Source: Paenibacillus rubinfantis
GTDB taxonomy: Bacteria > Bacillota > Bacilli > Paenibacillales > Paenibacillaceae
DNA: 64,000 nucleotides
NCBI RefSeq assembly: GCF_001486505.1
Contig: NZ_LN909063.1
Coordinates: 124,001-188,000, forward strand
Reading direction: 5' to 3'
The first letter of the stretch is position 1, and each line of letters opens with the position of its first letter. This document shows, one piece after another, positions 8,658 through 17,949 of this stretch. The notes under the pieces are model-generated. The model was not told the DNA's origin, did no database searches, and worked only from the letters and a program-made list of their open reading frames with translations. The position numbers and the translations under genes are program-made.

Positions 8658-8710
8658 ATGTGCAAAATGCACGTATAATGTGTTATACTCAATTGTGTGC
8701 AAAACGCACA
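8658..8710 (+). promoter_or_regulatory. Promoter with two dyad operators before the MDR-MarR operon
   Basis: GTGCA-AAA-TGCAC at 8660-8672 and TGTGC-AAAAC-GCACA at 8696-8710 flank the possible -10 sequences TATAAT (8674) and TATACT (8684). The likely ligand is the MarR protein encoded as the second gene of the operon, giving autoregulation (inference). Confidence 0.6.
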
Positions 8711-8734
8711 TAATTTGAGTGAGAGAAGGGTGAA

Positions 8735-9694
8735 ATGAAGATGAGAGCCGCTATTGTAAAGGAGAAAGGAACACCCCCGGTACTGGGGCATTTTGATTCC
8801 CCTGTTGGAACAGAGGGGCACGTGGTCGTGAATGTATCGGCAGCTGCCTTAAGTCGAGTGAGCAAGTTCCGTTCAATGGGCATGCATTATTCCTCTGAAG
8901 GTCACTTTCCCAATGTGGCTGGAATGGATGGCGTAGGAACCTTGGAAGATGGGACTCGCGTTTATTTTGCGATGCCTACCGCACCATTTGGCAGTTTGGC
9001 GGAACAAACCCTGGTGAGTGAAAGGCTGCTGATCCGTTTGCCGGACGGACTCAATGAGGGGACCGCGGCCGCGATCGCTAACCCGGCGATGTCTTCTTGG
9101 GCGGCGCTGGTATATCGAGTGGGCTTCCAATCCGGCCAAACGGTGTTGATTAATGGAGCCACCGGGGCATCGGGCAGCTTAGCGGTTCAGATTGCGAAGG
9201 GTCTGGGCGCCAAGAAGATCATCGTCACCGGGCGCAATGCATCGAAGCTACAGGCGCTGGAAGCCGATGTCACCATCTCCTTTGATATGACCGCAGAGGA
9301 CGGGCAGCAGCATTTTGAACAAACCCTCATACCGGCGATGGCTGACGGCGTGGATGTGGTATTGGATTACCTTTGGGGCGACAGCGCTGTCGCCATCCTG
9401 TCCGCGCTTGCGAAGACCCCTACGGAACGGGCAACTCGCTTTGTGAGCATTGGAACTGCATCCGGCCAAGAAGAACTTCCGTTGCCTTCCGCCATATTGC
9501 GCGCTTCGACAATTGAATTGGTAGGCAGCGGCGGGAAAAGTGTGTCAAAAGCAGAGATGTTATCCGCGGTGAAGGGGGTTTTTGACATGGCCGCCGAGGG
9601 GGAATTAACCATTGCCACGGCGGAGTTTGGTTTAGAGGAGATCGAAGCGGCATGGGACGCGCCGTTGACGCCCCGCCCGGTAGTTAAGCTATAA
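8735..9694 (+). CDS. Zinc-independent MDR-family quinone oxidoreductase-like protein
   Basis: 319 residues. An N-terminal GroES-like domain is followed by a Rossmann domain with NGATGASGSLAVQIAK, the dinucleotide-binding loop of quinone oxidoreductase/zinc-type ADH proteins. Zinc ligands are not evident. It probably reduces quinones or enals with NADPH. The start is ATG 8735 (a second ATG at 8741 is possible), with AGAAGGGTG upstream. It lies 7 nt before a MarR gene and shares its promoter, which carries two dyads, so it is probably induced when MarR releases. Confidence 0.87.
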   Translation: MKMRAAIVKEKGTPPVLGHFDSPVGTEGHVVVNVSAAALSRVSKFRSMGMHYSSEGHFPNVAGMDGVGTLEDGTRVYFAMPTAPFGSLAEQTLVSERLLIRLPDGLNEGTAAAIANPAMSSWAALVYRVGFQSGQTVLINGATGASGSLAVQIAKGLGAKKIIVTGRNASKLQALEADVTISFDMTAEDGQQHFEQTLIPAMADGVDVVLDYLWGDSAVAILSALAKTPTERATRFVSIGTASGQEELPLPSAILRASTIELVGSGGKSVSKAEMLSAVKGVFDMAAEGELTIATAEFGLEEIEAAWDAPLTPRPVVKL

Positions 9695-9701
9695 TACAAG
9701 C

Positions 9702-10136
9702 ATGGAAAATGAAATTTTTAAAGCGCTAATTGATTTGGTTTCCCTGCTTAATCGGCCTGACCGGGATATGAAAATGATCGCTAAGGCGGGCGTGAATTTG
9801 GAAGCGGCCGCCTTCCGCGTGCTCGTGGGGATTGGACATCTCCAATCCACGAGTGTGGGCGATTTGGCCGCCATGATGGGGAAAAGTTATTCGAGTGTGA
9901 GTCGGCAAATCGATAAGTTAGAAGCCGCCGGGTTCGTTTATACGTATCCATCAAGTACAGATTCGCGCATTCGCGTCTCTGAACTGACGAAACACGGGGA
10001 GGAAATCATAACGATGATTAACCTCACCCGGGAGCGTATGATGCAAGAAGCGTTGGCAGATTGGACACAGGAGGACAAGAACGACCTATTAGTTCATTTG
10101 AAACGTCTATTTGAAACGATGAAGAAGCTCGACTAG
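9702..10136 (+). CDS. MarR-family transcriptional regulator
   Basis: 144 residues with a winged helix: SVGDLAAMMGKSYSSVSRQIDKL as helix-turn-helix and SSTDSRIRVSELTKHG as the wing. No conserved redox Cys at the N-terminus, so it is probably ligand- rather than peroxide-sensing. It is cotranscribed with the upstream MDR oxidoreductase and probably binds the two dyads at 8660-8710. The stop overlaps the convergent CPBP protease stop by 4 nt. Confidence 0.87.
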   Translation: MENEIFKALIDLVSLLNRPDRDMKMIAKAGVNLEAAAFRVLVGIGHLQSTSVGDLAAMMGKSYSSVSRQIDKLEAAGFVYTYPSSTDSRIRVSELTKHGEEIITMINLTRERMMQEALADWTQEDKNDLLVHLKRLFETMKKLD

Positions 10137-10966
10137 TCTGTTGCTCGATTCCGAGATGCGGCAATCAGCATCGGAATTGCGATCAGAAGGCTGACCATCA
10201 CCGGAACAATAGAACCCTCGAGTCCAAAATCGCCACCGGTGAGAAGTGGAGCGCCGCTCACGGTTACCGTAAATAGACCGGTTGCAGGGTGCCCGGAAAC
10301 CGGAATGCCCAGCATTCCTTCAAGTGCATTCCAGGCAAAGTGCAGCCCCATGGCAAACCACAAGTTCCGTCGCCATAGGAAGGCCGCTCCGAGCAGGACG
10401 CCGGCTTCAACGGTGATCGCGAGCGCACTCCATAAGGTCGCCCCGGGATTCCCGAGGTGGGCCACCCCAAAGAAAAGGGAGGTCACAGCGAGAGCAGGCC
10501 AGTTGCCCAACCATTGACGAATGGCCTGGAACATCAGCCCACGGAAGATCAGTTCTTCAACAATAGCTGCGCCTAAGGCGGATTCAATGGTTGAGAGTAG
10601 GATCCGATTTGGATCCGCAGTAGGCGCCCATTGAAAAGAGTACCCCCCCAGAATCACAATCATCCCAGTAGACACTAGAATAAATAAGGTCCCCGTTAGG
10701 AGTCCCTTGCCAGCTTCCGCGCCTGCGCGTCGTCGGGGCAATTCCGAAAGGGACCGATGAGCTAAATATTTCATCGTGAGCCAATAGACGAGAATCCCCC
10801 CGATGCTAGCCGTTAGGGTTAAAAGAAGAGAGGTTATTCCCTTTACATCTCCTGCTAGCAGCCGGAATAACGTATCTACGAGCAGAATGCCGATCGTCCC
10901 CGCGACCATCCAGGTGAGGGGAAAACGAAAAAATGAACGAACTTTTGGTGCAGATGGATTCTTCAT
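10133..10966 (-). CDS. CPBP-family intramembrane glutamic protease
   Basis: 277 residues from ATG 10966, preceded by TGAGG at 6-nt spacing (a TTG four codons upstream is an alternative). About eight hydrophobic helices. The signature AAIVEELIFRGLMFQAI is the EExxxR motif of CAAX/CPBP proteases, and the later FGVAHLGNP and GLHFAWNALEG carry the conserved histidines. Members cleave or process membrane proteins, and some confer self-immunity to peptides; the substrate is unknown. It ends tail-to-tail with the MarR gene and is downstream of the response-regulator operon on the same strand. Confidence 0.87.
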   Translation of the reverse strand: MKNPSAPKVRSFFRFPLTWMVAGTIGILLVDTLFRLLAGDVKGITSLLLTLTASIGGILVYWLTMKYLAHRSLSELPRRRAGAEAGKGLLTGTLFILVSTGMIVILGGYSFQWAPTADPNRILLSTIESALGAAIVEELIFRGLMFQAIRQWLGNWPALAVTSLFFGVAHLGNPGATLWSALAITVEAGVLLGAAFLWRRNLWFAMGLHFAWNALEGMLGIPVSGHPATGLFTVTVSGAPLLTGGDFGLEGSIVPVMVSLLIAIPMLIAASRNRATD

Positions 10967-11065
10967 GACTTGCCTCAACTCCTCTATGGCTTAATGGTTA
11001 GGAGTATACGCTGAAAAAGTCATAACGAGGCAGTGCGCTTTTGTCATGATTTGGTCAGGACCGGG

Positions 11066-11713
11066 TTAGAGGCGATCTATGATTCCGGAATCTCGGGCTT
11101 TACGGGCGGCTTCCCGTCTCCCTTTCACATTCAGCTTCGAATAAATCGATGAGATATAATTTTTAACCGTCCCTTCACTTAGGGACAGGGCTTCCGCAAT
11201 GTCTTGGTTGCGCAGCCCGGATGCCAGCTTGTGCAACACGGTCATTTCGCGGGGACTAAGTCCATACTCATTACTCTTTGCGGCGGGGTTGGTGCTCATA
11301 TTATGGATCATTTTACTCGCCATCTCCTGCGTGATTAACGTCCCTCCCGCATGAACCACCCGGATGCCGGCCGCGAGGTCCTTGGGATGAATGGCTTTGA
11401 GCAGGTAGCCTTCCGCTCCATGACTTAATGCCGCTAAGACATATTCGACTTCGCGATAGGAGGTCAGCATGATTATTTGGATGGCAGGGAACCGCTCTTT
11501 AATCCGTGCCGTTGCGGCGACACCGTCGAGGACGGGCATATTAATGTCCATGAGCACCACATCCGGCTGAGACTGCTCACAGCATTCGAAGGCTTCCTGC
11601 CCATTTTTGGCTAACCCCACAATTTCCAAATCCTCTTCCATCGAAAGGACAATATTCAGACTCTCCAGAATTAATTCCTGATCATCGGCAAGCAAGACTT
11701 TAATTTTGGTCAT
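11066..11713 (-). CDS. NarL/LuxR-family response regulator
   Basis: 215 residues. The receiver domain has acidic residues DD at about 10-11, the phospho-acceptor in VVLMDINMP at about residue 56, and Lys in YLLKAIHP. A C-terminal LuxR helix-turn-helix follows (LSPREMTVLHKLASGLRNQDIAEAL is the recognition region). The ATG at 11713 overlaps the kinase gene end by 14 nt, so the pair is translationally coupled. It probably controls its own locus and the adjacent CPBP protease; its cognate kinase is interrupted. Confidence 0.9.
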   Translation of the reverse strand: MTKIKVLLADDQELILESLNIVLSMEEDLEIVGLAKNGQEAFECCEQSQPDVVLMDINMPVLDGVAATARIKERFPAIQIIMLTSYREVEYVLAALSHGAEGYLLKAIHPKDLAAGIRVVHAGGTLITQEMASKMIHNMSTNPAAKSNEYGLSPREMTVLHKLASGLRNQDIAEALSLSEGTVKNYISSIYSKLNVKGRREAARKARDSGIIDRL

Positions 11714-12914
11714 ACCCTATAACTCCTTTAATCGGAATATTACATCTAACTTGGGTCATGGCTTCGTTCCCTTCCTCAGAAGATACCCGCAAGCTTCCTC
11801 CCCATTGTTCAATCCGATGTTTCATCGTAGTCAAACCGAAGCCATACTCCAGCTTTGAAATGGGTTTGCCATTATTTCGAATGATCAAATGCAGCATAGA
11901 TTAGGAAAATTGAAGTTCCAGATCCAACTGGGACGCTTTCCCGTGTTTTAGGGCGTTTGTAAAAGACTCCTGAATCACTCGAAGAACCGTTTGTTGCATT
12001 TCAAAACGCAAGGGGGGCTCGTTACCGACCAGATTCACATTCAGAACAATTCCCGTGTGTTCTCGCAAACGATTCACAAGCGCTTCGACCTTTTGCTTAA
12101 GGCTCAACGCTTCCTCCCCCATTTCGTGAACCGTGCTTCTCATTTCATCCAGATTTTGTTCGGTTAACTCTCTTAAACGAATTAACCGTTCTTTGACTTC
12201 GGCAGGCTTGCGATCCATTAGGGCAATGGTAGCGTCCAGACTCATAATGAGGGAGATAAAGGAGTGTCCCAGTGTGTCATGAAGTTCTTTGGACAGGCGG
12301 TTGCGTTCTTCAAGCAGGGTCATGTTCTCGATCTCCGCCGCATAGAGGGTTAGCAATTTATTTTGCTGCTCGATTTCTGCGGCCATTTCATTCTTCTGAT
12401 GATACGCTTTGGCTACGAAGCTTACCCATATCCCGATAAAGCAGAATAACAGATTGTCGGTGCCAATACTAAGGGTCTGCTCCCAAGAGGATTTCAGGAA
12501 GGTTTGAAAAGTAAAGGGAATCAAAGTCACGGCAGGAATGACCCAGAGGGTACGTTTCGACATTAAGTATCCCATCGTAAGACTCGGCAATAAGTAGTCT
12601 GCTTTTGAAGCCAGATCCGGGTGGAACACGGAGTTTACGTAATAAGAACCTCCGAGCAAGAGCTCCAGGAGGATAAACCAACCCTTGTTCATCCGCCGCC
12701 CAGGGAACCAGAATAGCATGGGGACGAGAAAGGCCATCATCAACCAGATGCCATTGAACCAGGTTCGGCTCGTAAGTTCACTTTCTATGAAAAGTCGGGA
12801 CGATAGCAATAGATAATGGTAAGAACGGAGAGCGAAGACGCCCCAGTCCATGAACGAGAAAACAGCCGGCCTCCACCCCGCAAGAATGGATTTAAGGTGA
12901 CGGTGGGCTCGCAT
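11700..12914 (-). pseudogene. NarL-type sensor histidine kinase with in-frame stop
   Basis: The ATG at 12914 is set by AAGGAGGAG at 7-nt spacing. Codons encode about five transmembrane helices, a HisKA_3 region with ERNRLSKELHDTLGHS (phosphorylated His) and the HATPase N-box QESFTNALKHGKAS. A TAA at 11901-11903 then stops the frame, after ELQFS. The same frame resumes at once with LIIRNNGKP and GFGLTTMKHRIEQWGG, the G1/G2 ATP-binding boxes, and ends at 11700. One base change would restore a normal kinase of about 404 residues. As written, the protein lacks the ATP lid and should be inactive. Possible sequencing error. Confidence 0.8.
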
Positions 12915-13314
12915 AAGACGACTCCTCCTTAACAATTGGATCAGTGCTTCATATACTCCCAAACGGAAGGGCGTTCCGCTTGGGCGTAGGACTGTTCTAG
13001 TAAGGATAACACCTTTCTCATCGGGTTGGCGACATGGATTATGGATTTAGGGGAGGGGAGTGATCCCCTGCTATGGATATTGGAATATGTCACTGATTCT
13101 AAAATTTTGGCTCTAACCTATTTCAATAACCTAGGCGCAGGAGAGGTGCTAGAGTTGCTTTTTCGCGATACTTCAATATTTTCCCACAAAATTCTTTTGT
13201 TTAGTATCATTGAATGTGTCAGTGACATATTGTATGGTTATGTCAGCTTAAGCGAATGGCTTGGTAAATCACGCGCGGTTTACCAACTAAAAAATGATAA
13301 AGGAATGTCCGGAC
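12915..13314. other. Intergenic region before the GntR gene
   Basis: About 400 nt with no convincing gene; a 99-codon frame here has no family features and overlaps the regulator. It holds a 13-bp inverted repeat described separately. AAAGGA at 13299 is the ribosome-binding site of the GntR gene. Confidence 0.6.
13084..13231 (+). promoter_or_regulatory. Divergent 13-bp repeats, probable GntR operators
   Basis: AATATGTCACTGA at 13084-13096 and its exact reverse complement TCAGTGACATATT at 13219-13231. The second copy contains the local perfect palindrome TGTCA-G-TGACA. The spacing of about 123 bp would allow a repression loop. Binding by the adjacent GntR regulator is inferred. Confidence 0.5.
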
Positions 13315-14421
13315 ATGAGTTCTGAAAGCACTTCCAAGAAAGAGAAGCAACAGCTGTATTTGCAGGTTGCGGAGAAAGTACTGGAAATCATCGGGACCCG
13401 GGGACTTCAAGCGCATGATCCTGTACCCTCCGAGGGTGAGCTAGCGAAATTGTTCGGCGTTAGCCGAATGACGAGTAAATTAGCCTTGGAACAACTCGTA
13501 GAGCAAGGATTGGTCTACCGCTTGCCAAGGAGAGGAACGTTTCTTTCCGGCGATCGGCATGAAAGACGGAGTGAGAAATTACAGGAACCCGTACCAAGTT
13601 TGGTTGAAAAGAAGGTCAATAAGCAAATCGCGCTTATCGTTCCTCATATGTCTGACTATACGTCCAGAATCATTTCGGCGGTTGAACATGAGCTGCGCAA
13701 GCATCATTTTGAACTCATTCTTAGAATTAGCAAGGATCAAGATGACCAAGACCAATGTTTGCAAGCGCTTGTTGCTGCAGGGATCAGCGGAATCATCTTA
13801 TTCCCGCGGGGCAGCCGAACTTGCAGCGATCAGGTGCTCAGGTTGAAGATGGAGAAGGTTCCTAATGTGATTATCGACCGGATTTTCCGCGAGATATCCA
13901 TCGATTGCGTCTATCACGACCATTTTCGGGGATCTTACGAAATGGCCCAGTACTTGATTGCGAAGGGGCATCGGGATATTGGTTACTCTTCTAACGCGAT
14001 CGAGAACATTACAAGTCGAGAAGAAAGATATCAGGGGTATGTTCAAGCTTTGCTTGATCATGGAATTCCGGTGAAGAGCGAATACATTCATTTTAGAAAC
14101 GAGCGCTGTGATCCGAGCCGCTTTAACAAGTACGATGCCGAACAGGGAGAGTTTATTCAAAGCAATCCCCAAATGACGGCCGTGATGTGTGCAGATGACC
14201 AGGTAGCCATTTCTACTTTGTTTACGGCACTTCACATGAACATAGCTGTACCGGAGAAATTATCCATCGTCGGATTTTCGGATACTTACCTTTCCGCTTT
14301 AACGCCGATCCCGCTGACTACCGTTCGTCAAGATACGGAGCGGCTTGCGGCGGCAGCTGTGGAACTGCTGATGAAGCGGGTGAATCAATCGAAGGAACAA
14401 CATCTCTCGATTAACGATTAA
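13315..14421 (+). CDS. GntR-family regulator with LacI-type sensor domain, 3' end lost
   Basis: 368 residues from ATG 13315 (AAAGGA 10 nt upstream; an earlier ATG at 13294 has no such site). N-terminal GntR winged helix (VPSEGELAKLFGVSRMTSKLALEQL), then a periplasmic-binding-protein-like effector domain (IALIVPHMSDYTSRIISAVE to the PLTTVRQDTERL region), the AraR-like architecture. The protein ends KEQHLSIND; relatives continue through a short terminal strand, so a few to 15 residues are missing and the stop is followed directly by the inside of the ABC ATPase gene. The likely ligand is a substrate of the adjacent importer. Confidence 0.8.
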   Translation: MSSESTSKKEKQQLYLQVAEKVLEIIGTRGLQAHDPVPSEGELAKLFGVSRMTSKLALEQLVEQGLVYRLPRRGTFLSGDRHERRSEKLQEPVPSLVEKKVNKQIALIVPHMSDYTSRIISAVEHELRKHHFELILRISKDQDDQDQCLQALVAAGISGIILFPRGSRTCSDQVLRLKMEKVPNVIIDRIFREISIDCVYHDHFRGSYEMAQYLIAKGHRDIGYSSNAIENITSREERYQGYVQALLDHGIPVKSEYIHFRNERCDPSRFNKYDAEQGEFIQSNPQMTAVMCADDQVAISTLFTALHMNIAVPEKLSIVGFSDTYLSALTPIPLTTVRQDTERLAAAAVELLMKRVNQSKEQHLSIND

Positions 14422-15376
14422 TGAGGGTGAGTTTTTTACTTTCCTAGGCCCCTCCGGCTGCGGGAAAACCACGATTCTTCGCAGTTTGGCCGGGTTCATC
14501 TCTCCCTCAGGCGGCAGCATCCAGTTAAAAGGCAAAGATATTACGCAGGCCTCCATCGAAAAACGCGGCATCGGGATGGTATTTCAAAGCTATGCGTTAT
14601 TTCCAACGATGACGGTATACGAGAATATTGCTTTCGGTAAGCGGGTGAAGAAAGCTTCCAAGGCTGAAATTGATCAGGAAGTACGAGACATTGCTCGTAA
14701 GGTTGATTTAAAGGAAAGCCAATTGTTCAAACGAGTGTCCGATTTGTCGGGCGGCCAGCAGCAACGTGTTGCAATTGCGAGAGCCCTTGTATTGAAGCCG
14801 GCGATTTTGGCGCTGGATGAGCCTTTGTCGAACCTGGACGCCAAATTACGCGTACAGCTAAGAAATGAACTGAAAGATTTGCAAAAGCAGTTTGGGATCA
14901 CCACCATTTATGTTACGCATGACCAGGAAGAAGCTTTAACCTTATCTGATCGTATTGCGGTATTTAACAACGGTAACCTCGAACAAGTCGGTACACCGTA
15001 TGAAATCTACAATTCTTCGAAAACGGAATTTGTATGTAATTTCATCGGTGACATTAATAAGATAGATGCGGAATTGATTGCGAATAGCCCATTAAAGGAT
15101 GTCATCCAAGCGGGCAAAGTTGCCTACGTTCGGAATGAAAAAGTGAATTTAACGCCGGTAACCGACAGCGACGTGATCCGCCTGCAGGCGAAGGTCGTGG
15201 ATCGTGAGTTTTACGGGCTATATAGTAAATATGTATTGGAAATGCCGGGAGGCAGTTTGTTAAAGACAATCGAAAAAGAAAGTGGGTTTATGGGGCTCGA
15301 GGTCGGTGCGGAAACCGATGTGTACATCAGACCTGCGGATATCATGCAATATGATCGGACGGAGGGAGGGAATTGA
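14411..15376 (+). pseudogene. ABC importer ATPase (phosphonate/iron-type), 5'-truncated
   Basis: The frame is open from 14384 and reads LTINEGEFFTFLGPSGCGKT (Walker A), Q-loop MVFQSYALFPTM, signature LSGGQQQRVAIARAL and Walker B ILALDEPLSNLD, followed by a TOBE region. It matches PotA/FbpC/PhnT-type ATPases. There is no ATG, GTG or TTG upstream of Walker A; the first possible start (TTG 14486) would remove Walker A. Some 20-25 N-terminal codons and the start are missing, replaced by the tail of the GntR gene. Unless translated from a rare start or by read-through, the importer lacks its ATPase. The 3' end overlaps the permease start. Confidence 0.75.
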
Positions 15377-17091
15377 GCGTACAAACCTTAAAGAACAAAT
15401 TTGGATCCATTAATTATGGACAGCTTCTGTTGTACGTCCTGCTTGCATGGTTCATTCTCGCTTTTCTCATTTTCCCGAACTTGAATATTTATTATGAGAT
15501 TTTCTTCAAAAACGGAAATTTCTCGATGGATGCAGTAAACAAGCTATTGACCTCGAAACGAGCCATGTCCAGCTTAACCAACAGTTTTGTGTTAGCCGTA
15601 TCCCTAGTGATTACAGTGAACGTCGTTGGGATTACGTTAGTTCTTCTAACGGAGTATTTTCAGATTAAGGGAGCGAAAATTCTAAAGCTGGGGTTCTTTA
15701 CAACCTTGCTATATCACGGGGTTGTCGTGGCATCGAGTTATAAGTTTGCATATGGTGAAAATGGCTTTATCACTCGCGTGTTATCGAGCCTGTTTCCCGC
15801 CTTTGACACCGGTTGGTTCCACGGGTACTGGGCCGTCCTCTTTGTGATGACGTTTGCGTGTACATCCAATCACATCCTGTTTTTAGGGAACGCGATTCGC
15901 AAGGTGGATTTCCAAACGATTGAAGCTGCGAGAAGCATGGGGGCATCTACCTATTATATTTTGCGGCGTGTCGTGCTTCCTGTATTAAAACCAACAATTT
16001 TTGCCTTGACCATCTTAACTTTCCTGACCGGACTTGGAGCCATGTCGGCCCCTCTGATTCTGGGGGGAACGGAGTTCCAAACGATTACGCCGATGATCTT
16101 GACGTTCTCCAAGAGCTCCACTTCTAAAGATCTGGCGGCATTACTCGCGCTGGTTCTAGGTCTGGCTACGATCATCTTGCTATCGATTATGATCCGATTT
16201 GAGAAACAAGGCAACTATATGTCCGTTTCCAAGGTGAAGTCCGTCTTGGTGAAGCAAAAGATTAATCATAAGTTAGGTAACCTCCTGACGCACTTTGTCG
16301 GGTATGCCTTATTTGTAATTTACTTAATTCCCGTAACCCTGATCGTCATTTTCTCGTTTACGGATTCGCAAAGTATTGCTACAGCTACGCTTAGCTTAGA
16401 TAGCTTTACGCTGGAGAATTACGGTAGATTGTTTACCACCATGAGTGCGTTTAAACCTTACCTGGTAAGTATTCTGTACGCTGCGGCAGCGTCGTTTTCC
16501 GTCGTGGCCCTGGCTCTATTTGCATCTCGGATCTTACACAAACACCAGAAGAGTAAGCTGGCAACCGCTCTGGAGTATTCTTTGCTGATTCCATGGATTC
16601 TACCGTCCACGCTGATTGCGATTGGCTTAGTGGTGACGTACAATGTCCCGCGCCTCATTGCCGGAAATACGATCCTTACGGGAACCATGTGGATTCTCTT
16701 GATCGGTTACGTCATTATCCATATTCCGTTTACGATGCGAATGGTCAAAGCCTCTTTCTTTAGCTTAGACAGCAATTTAGAAGATGCTTCAAAAAACCTG
16801 GGTGCCAAATCGTTCTATACCTTTAGAAAGGTTTTGCTGCCGATCATCCTGCCGTCAACCCTCGCCGTCCTTGCGTTAAACTTTATTAAAATATTGGACG
16901 ACTACGATATGACCGTCTTCTTATATCACCCTGTATACCAAACGCTGGGGATTGTCATCAAGAGCAGTACGGACGCAGAAGCCGGGGTGGGTGCCCGGGC
17001 GATGTCCTTGGTGTATTCTGTCGTGCTGATGATTATGGCCGGGATTACGATGTACTTTGTGTACGGTAGAGGCAGTAAGAAGGATAACTAG
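15373..17091 (+). CDS. ABC transporter permease, two fused MetI domains
   Basis: 572 residues, about twelve transmembrane helices. Two EAA loops are visible, EAARSMGASTYYILRRVVLP and EDASKNLGAKSFYTFRKVLLP, showing a fused two-domain permease of the FbpB/PhnUV-like type used for iron or 2-aminoethylphosphonate-like substrates. TTG start overlapping the ATPase stop (TTGA), with GGAGGGAGGG upstream. No solute-binding protein gene is present nearby, which is unusual; it may have been removed with the ATPase start. The downstream EEP hydrolase suggests a phosphorus-containing substrate. Confidence 0.85.
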   Translation: MSVQTLKNKFGSINYGQLLLYVLLAWFILAFLIFPNLNIYYEIFFKNGNFSMDAVNKLLTSKRAMSSLTNSFVLAVSLVITVNVVGITLVLLTEYFQIKGAKILKLGFFTTLLYHGVVVASSYKFAYGENGFITRVLSSLFPAFDTGWFHGYWAVLFVMTFACTSNHILFLGNAIRKVDFQTIEAARSMGASTYYILRRVVLPVLKPTIFALTILTFLTGLGAMSAPLILGGTEFQTITPMILTFSKSSTSKDLAALLALVLGLATIILLSIMIRFEKQGNYMSVSKVKSVLVKQKINHKLGNLLTHFVGYALFVIYLIPVTLIVIFSFTDSQSIATATLSLDSFTLENYGRLFTTMSAFKPYLVSILYAAAASFSVVALALFASRILHKHQKSKLATALEYSLLIPWILPSTLIAIGLVVTYNVPRLIAGNTILTGTMWILLIGYVIIHIPFTMRMVKASFFSLDSNLEDASKNLGAKSFYTFRKVLLPIILPSTLAVLALNFIKILDDYDMTVFLYHPVYQTLGIVIKSSTDAEAGVGARAMSLVYSVVLMIMAGITMYFVYGRGSKKDN

Positions 17092-17137
17092 GTAAACCCA
17101 GAATCTAATTTGGATGTTCCCAAAATGGAGGCAAGCA

Positions 17138-17914
17138 ATGTTTGCGAAAATCATGACTTTTAATTTGAGACAGAACGTGGAATCCGACGGGGATAATGCC
17201 TGGCCATATCGTACCACAGCGGTTGCTGAAGTGATTAGGCGTCACGATACGGACATTATTGGCATTCAAGAGGGCTTACATGACATGCTTATGGATTTGG
17301 AGCCGTTACTCCCGGAATACGCTTGGATTGGAGAAGGGCGTGAAGGCGGCGACAAAGGCGAATATACCGCTATTTTCTACAAAAAGAGCAAGTGGAGTGC
17401 AGGGAATTCCGGCCATTTCAGCTTATCGGAAACACCGGAGCAGCTGGGGGTAAAAAGTTGGAATACTTCCCACACGCGCATGTGTTCTTGGGTGACCCTC
17501 AAATCACAAACGGGGTCCGAATTTGCAGCGTTTAATACGCATTTGGATCATATTAGCGATGAGGCCCAGCAGAAAGGCATGGAATTAATTCGAGCGCGAA
17601 TCAAAGAATTCCGGGACCAGACCGGACTCCCGGTGGTGTTAACCGGCGATTTTAACGTATACCCGGAACACGCGGTGATTACGGGGTTGGAGCGGGAAGG
17701 TTATCGCAACGCTTATTCCGTTCTGCATCAAGAGAATCAAGAAGTGGGGGCGACGGTCCATCACTTTTTAGGTGGCGAATCCGGAGAACCCATTGATTAT
17801 ATCTTTGTATCCCCGGATTTGCAGATCCATCAACTCAGGGTTGACCGCGAGTTGTATGAAGGCCGATATCCTTCTGATCATTATCCCGTGATCGCCGAGG
17901 TGTCACCGCTGTAG
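17138..17914 (+). CDS. Endonuclease/exonuclease/phosphatase-family hydrolase
   Basis: 258 residues; ATG 17138 follows ATGGAGG. The EEP fold is shown by MTFNLRQNVESDG (metal Asn), IIGIQEGLHDML (catalytic Glu), THLDHISDEAQ, LTGDFNVYPE and the terminal SDHYPVIAEV with Asp-His. No signal peptide, so it is cytosolic. Such proteins cleave phosphodiesters; its place directly after the importer suggests it acts on an imported phosphodiester such as a glycerophosphodiester (inference). Confidence 0.85.
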   Translation: MFAKIMTFNLRQNVESDGDNAWPYRTTAVAEVIRRHDTDIIGIQEGLHDMLMDLEPLLPEYAWIGEGREGGDKGEYTAIFYKKSKWSAGNSGHFSLSETPEQLGVKSWNTSHTRMCSWVTLKSQTGSEFAAFNTHLDHISDEAQQKGMELIRARIKEFRDQTGLPVVLTGDFNVYPEHAVITGLEREGYRNAYSVLHQENQEVGATVHHFLGGESGEPIDYIFVSPDLQIHQLRVDRELYEGRYPSDHYPVIAEVSPL

Positions 17915-17949
17915 TGACCATGACGAGAAGATAAGGGGATGTCTAGGCA

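Noticed and set aside
13026-13325. A 99-codon open frame before the GntR gene
   Set aside because: No ribosome-binding site, no family features, and it overlaps the regulator start and the inverted repeats.
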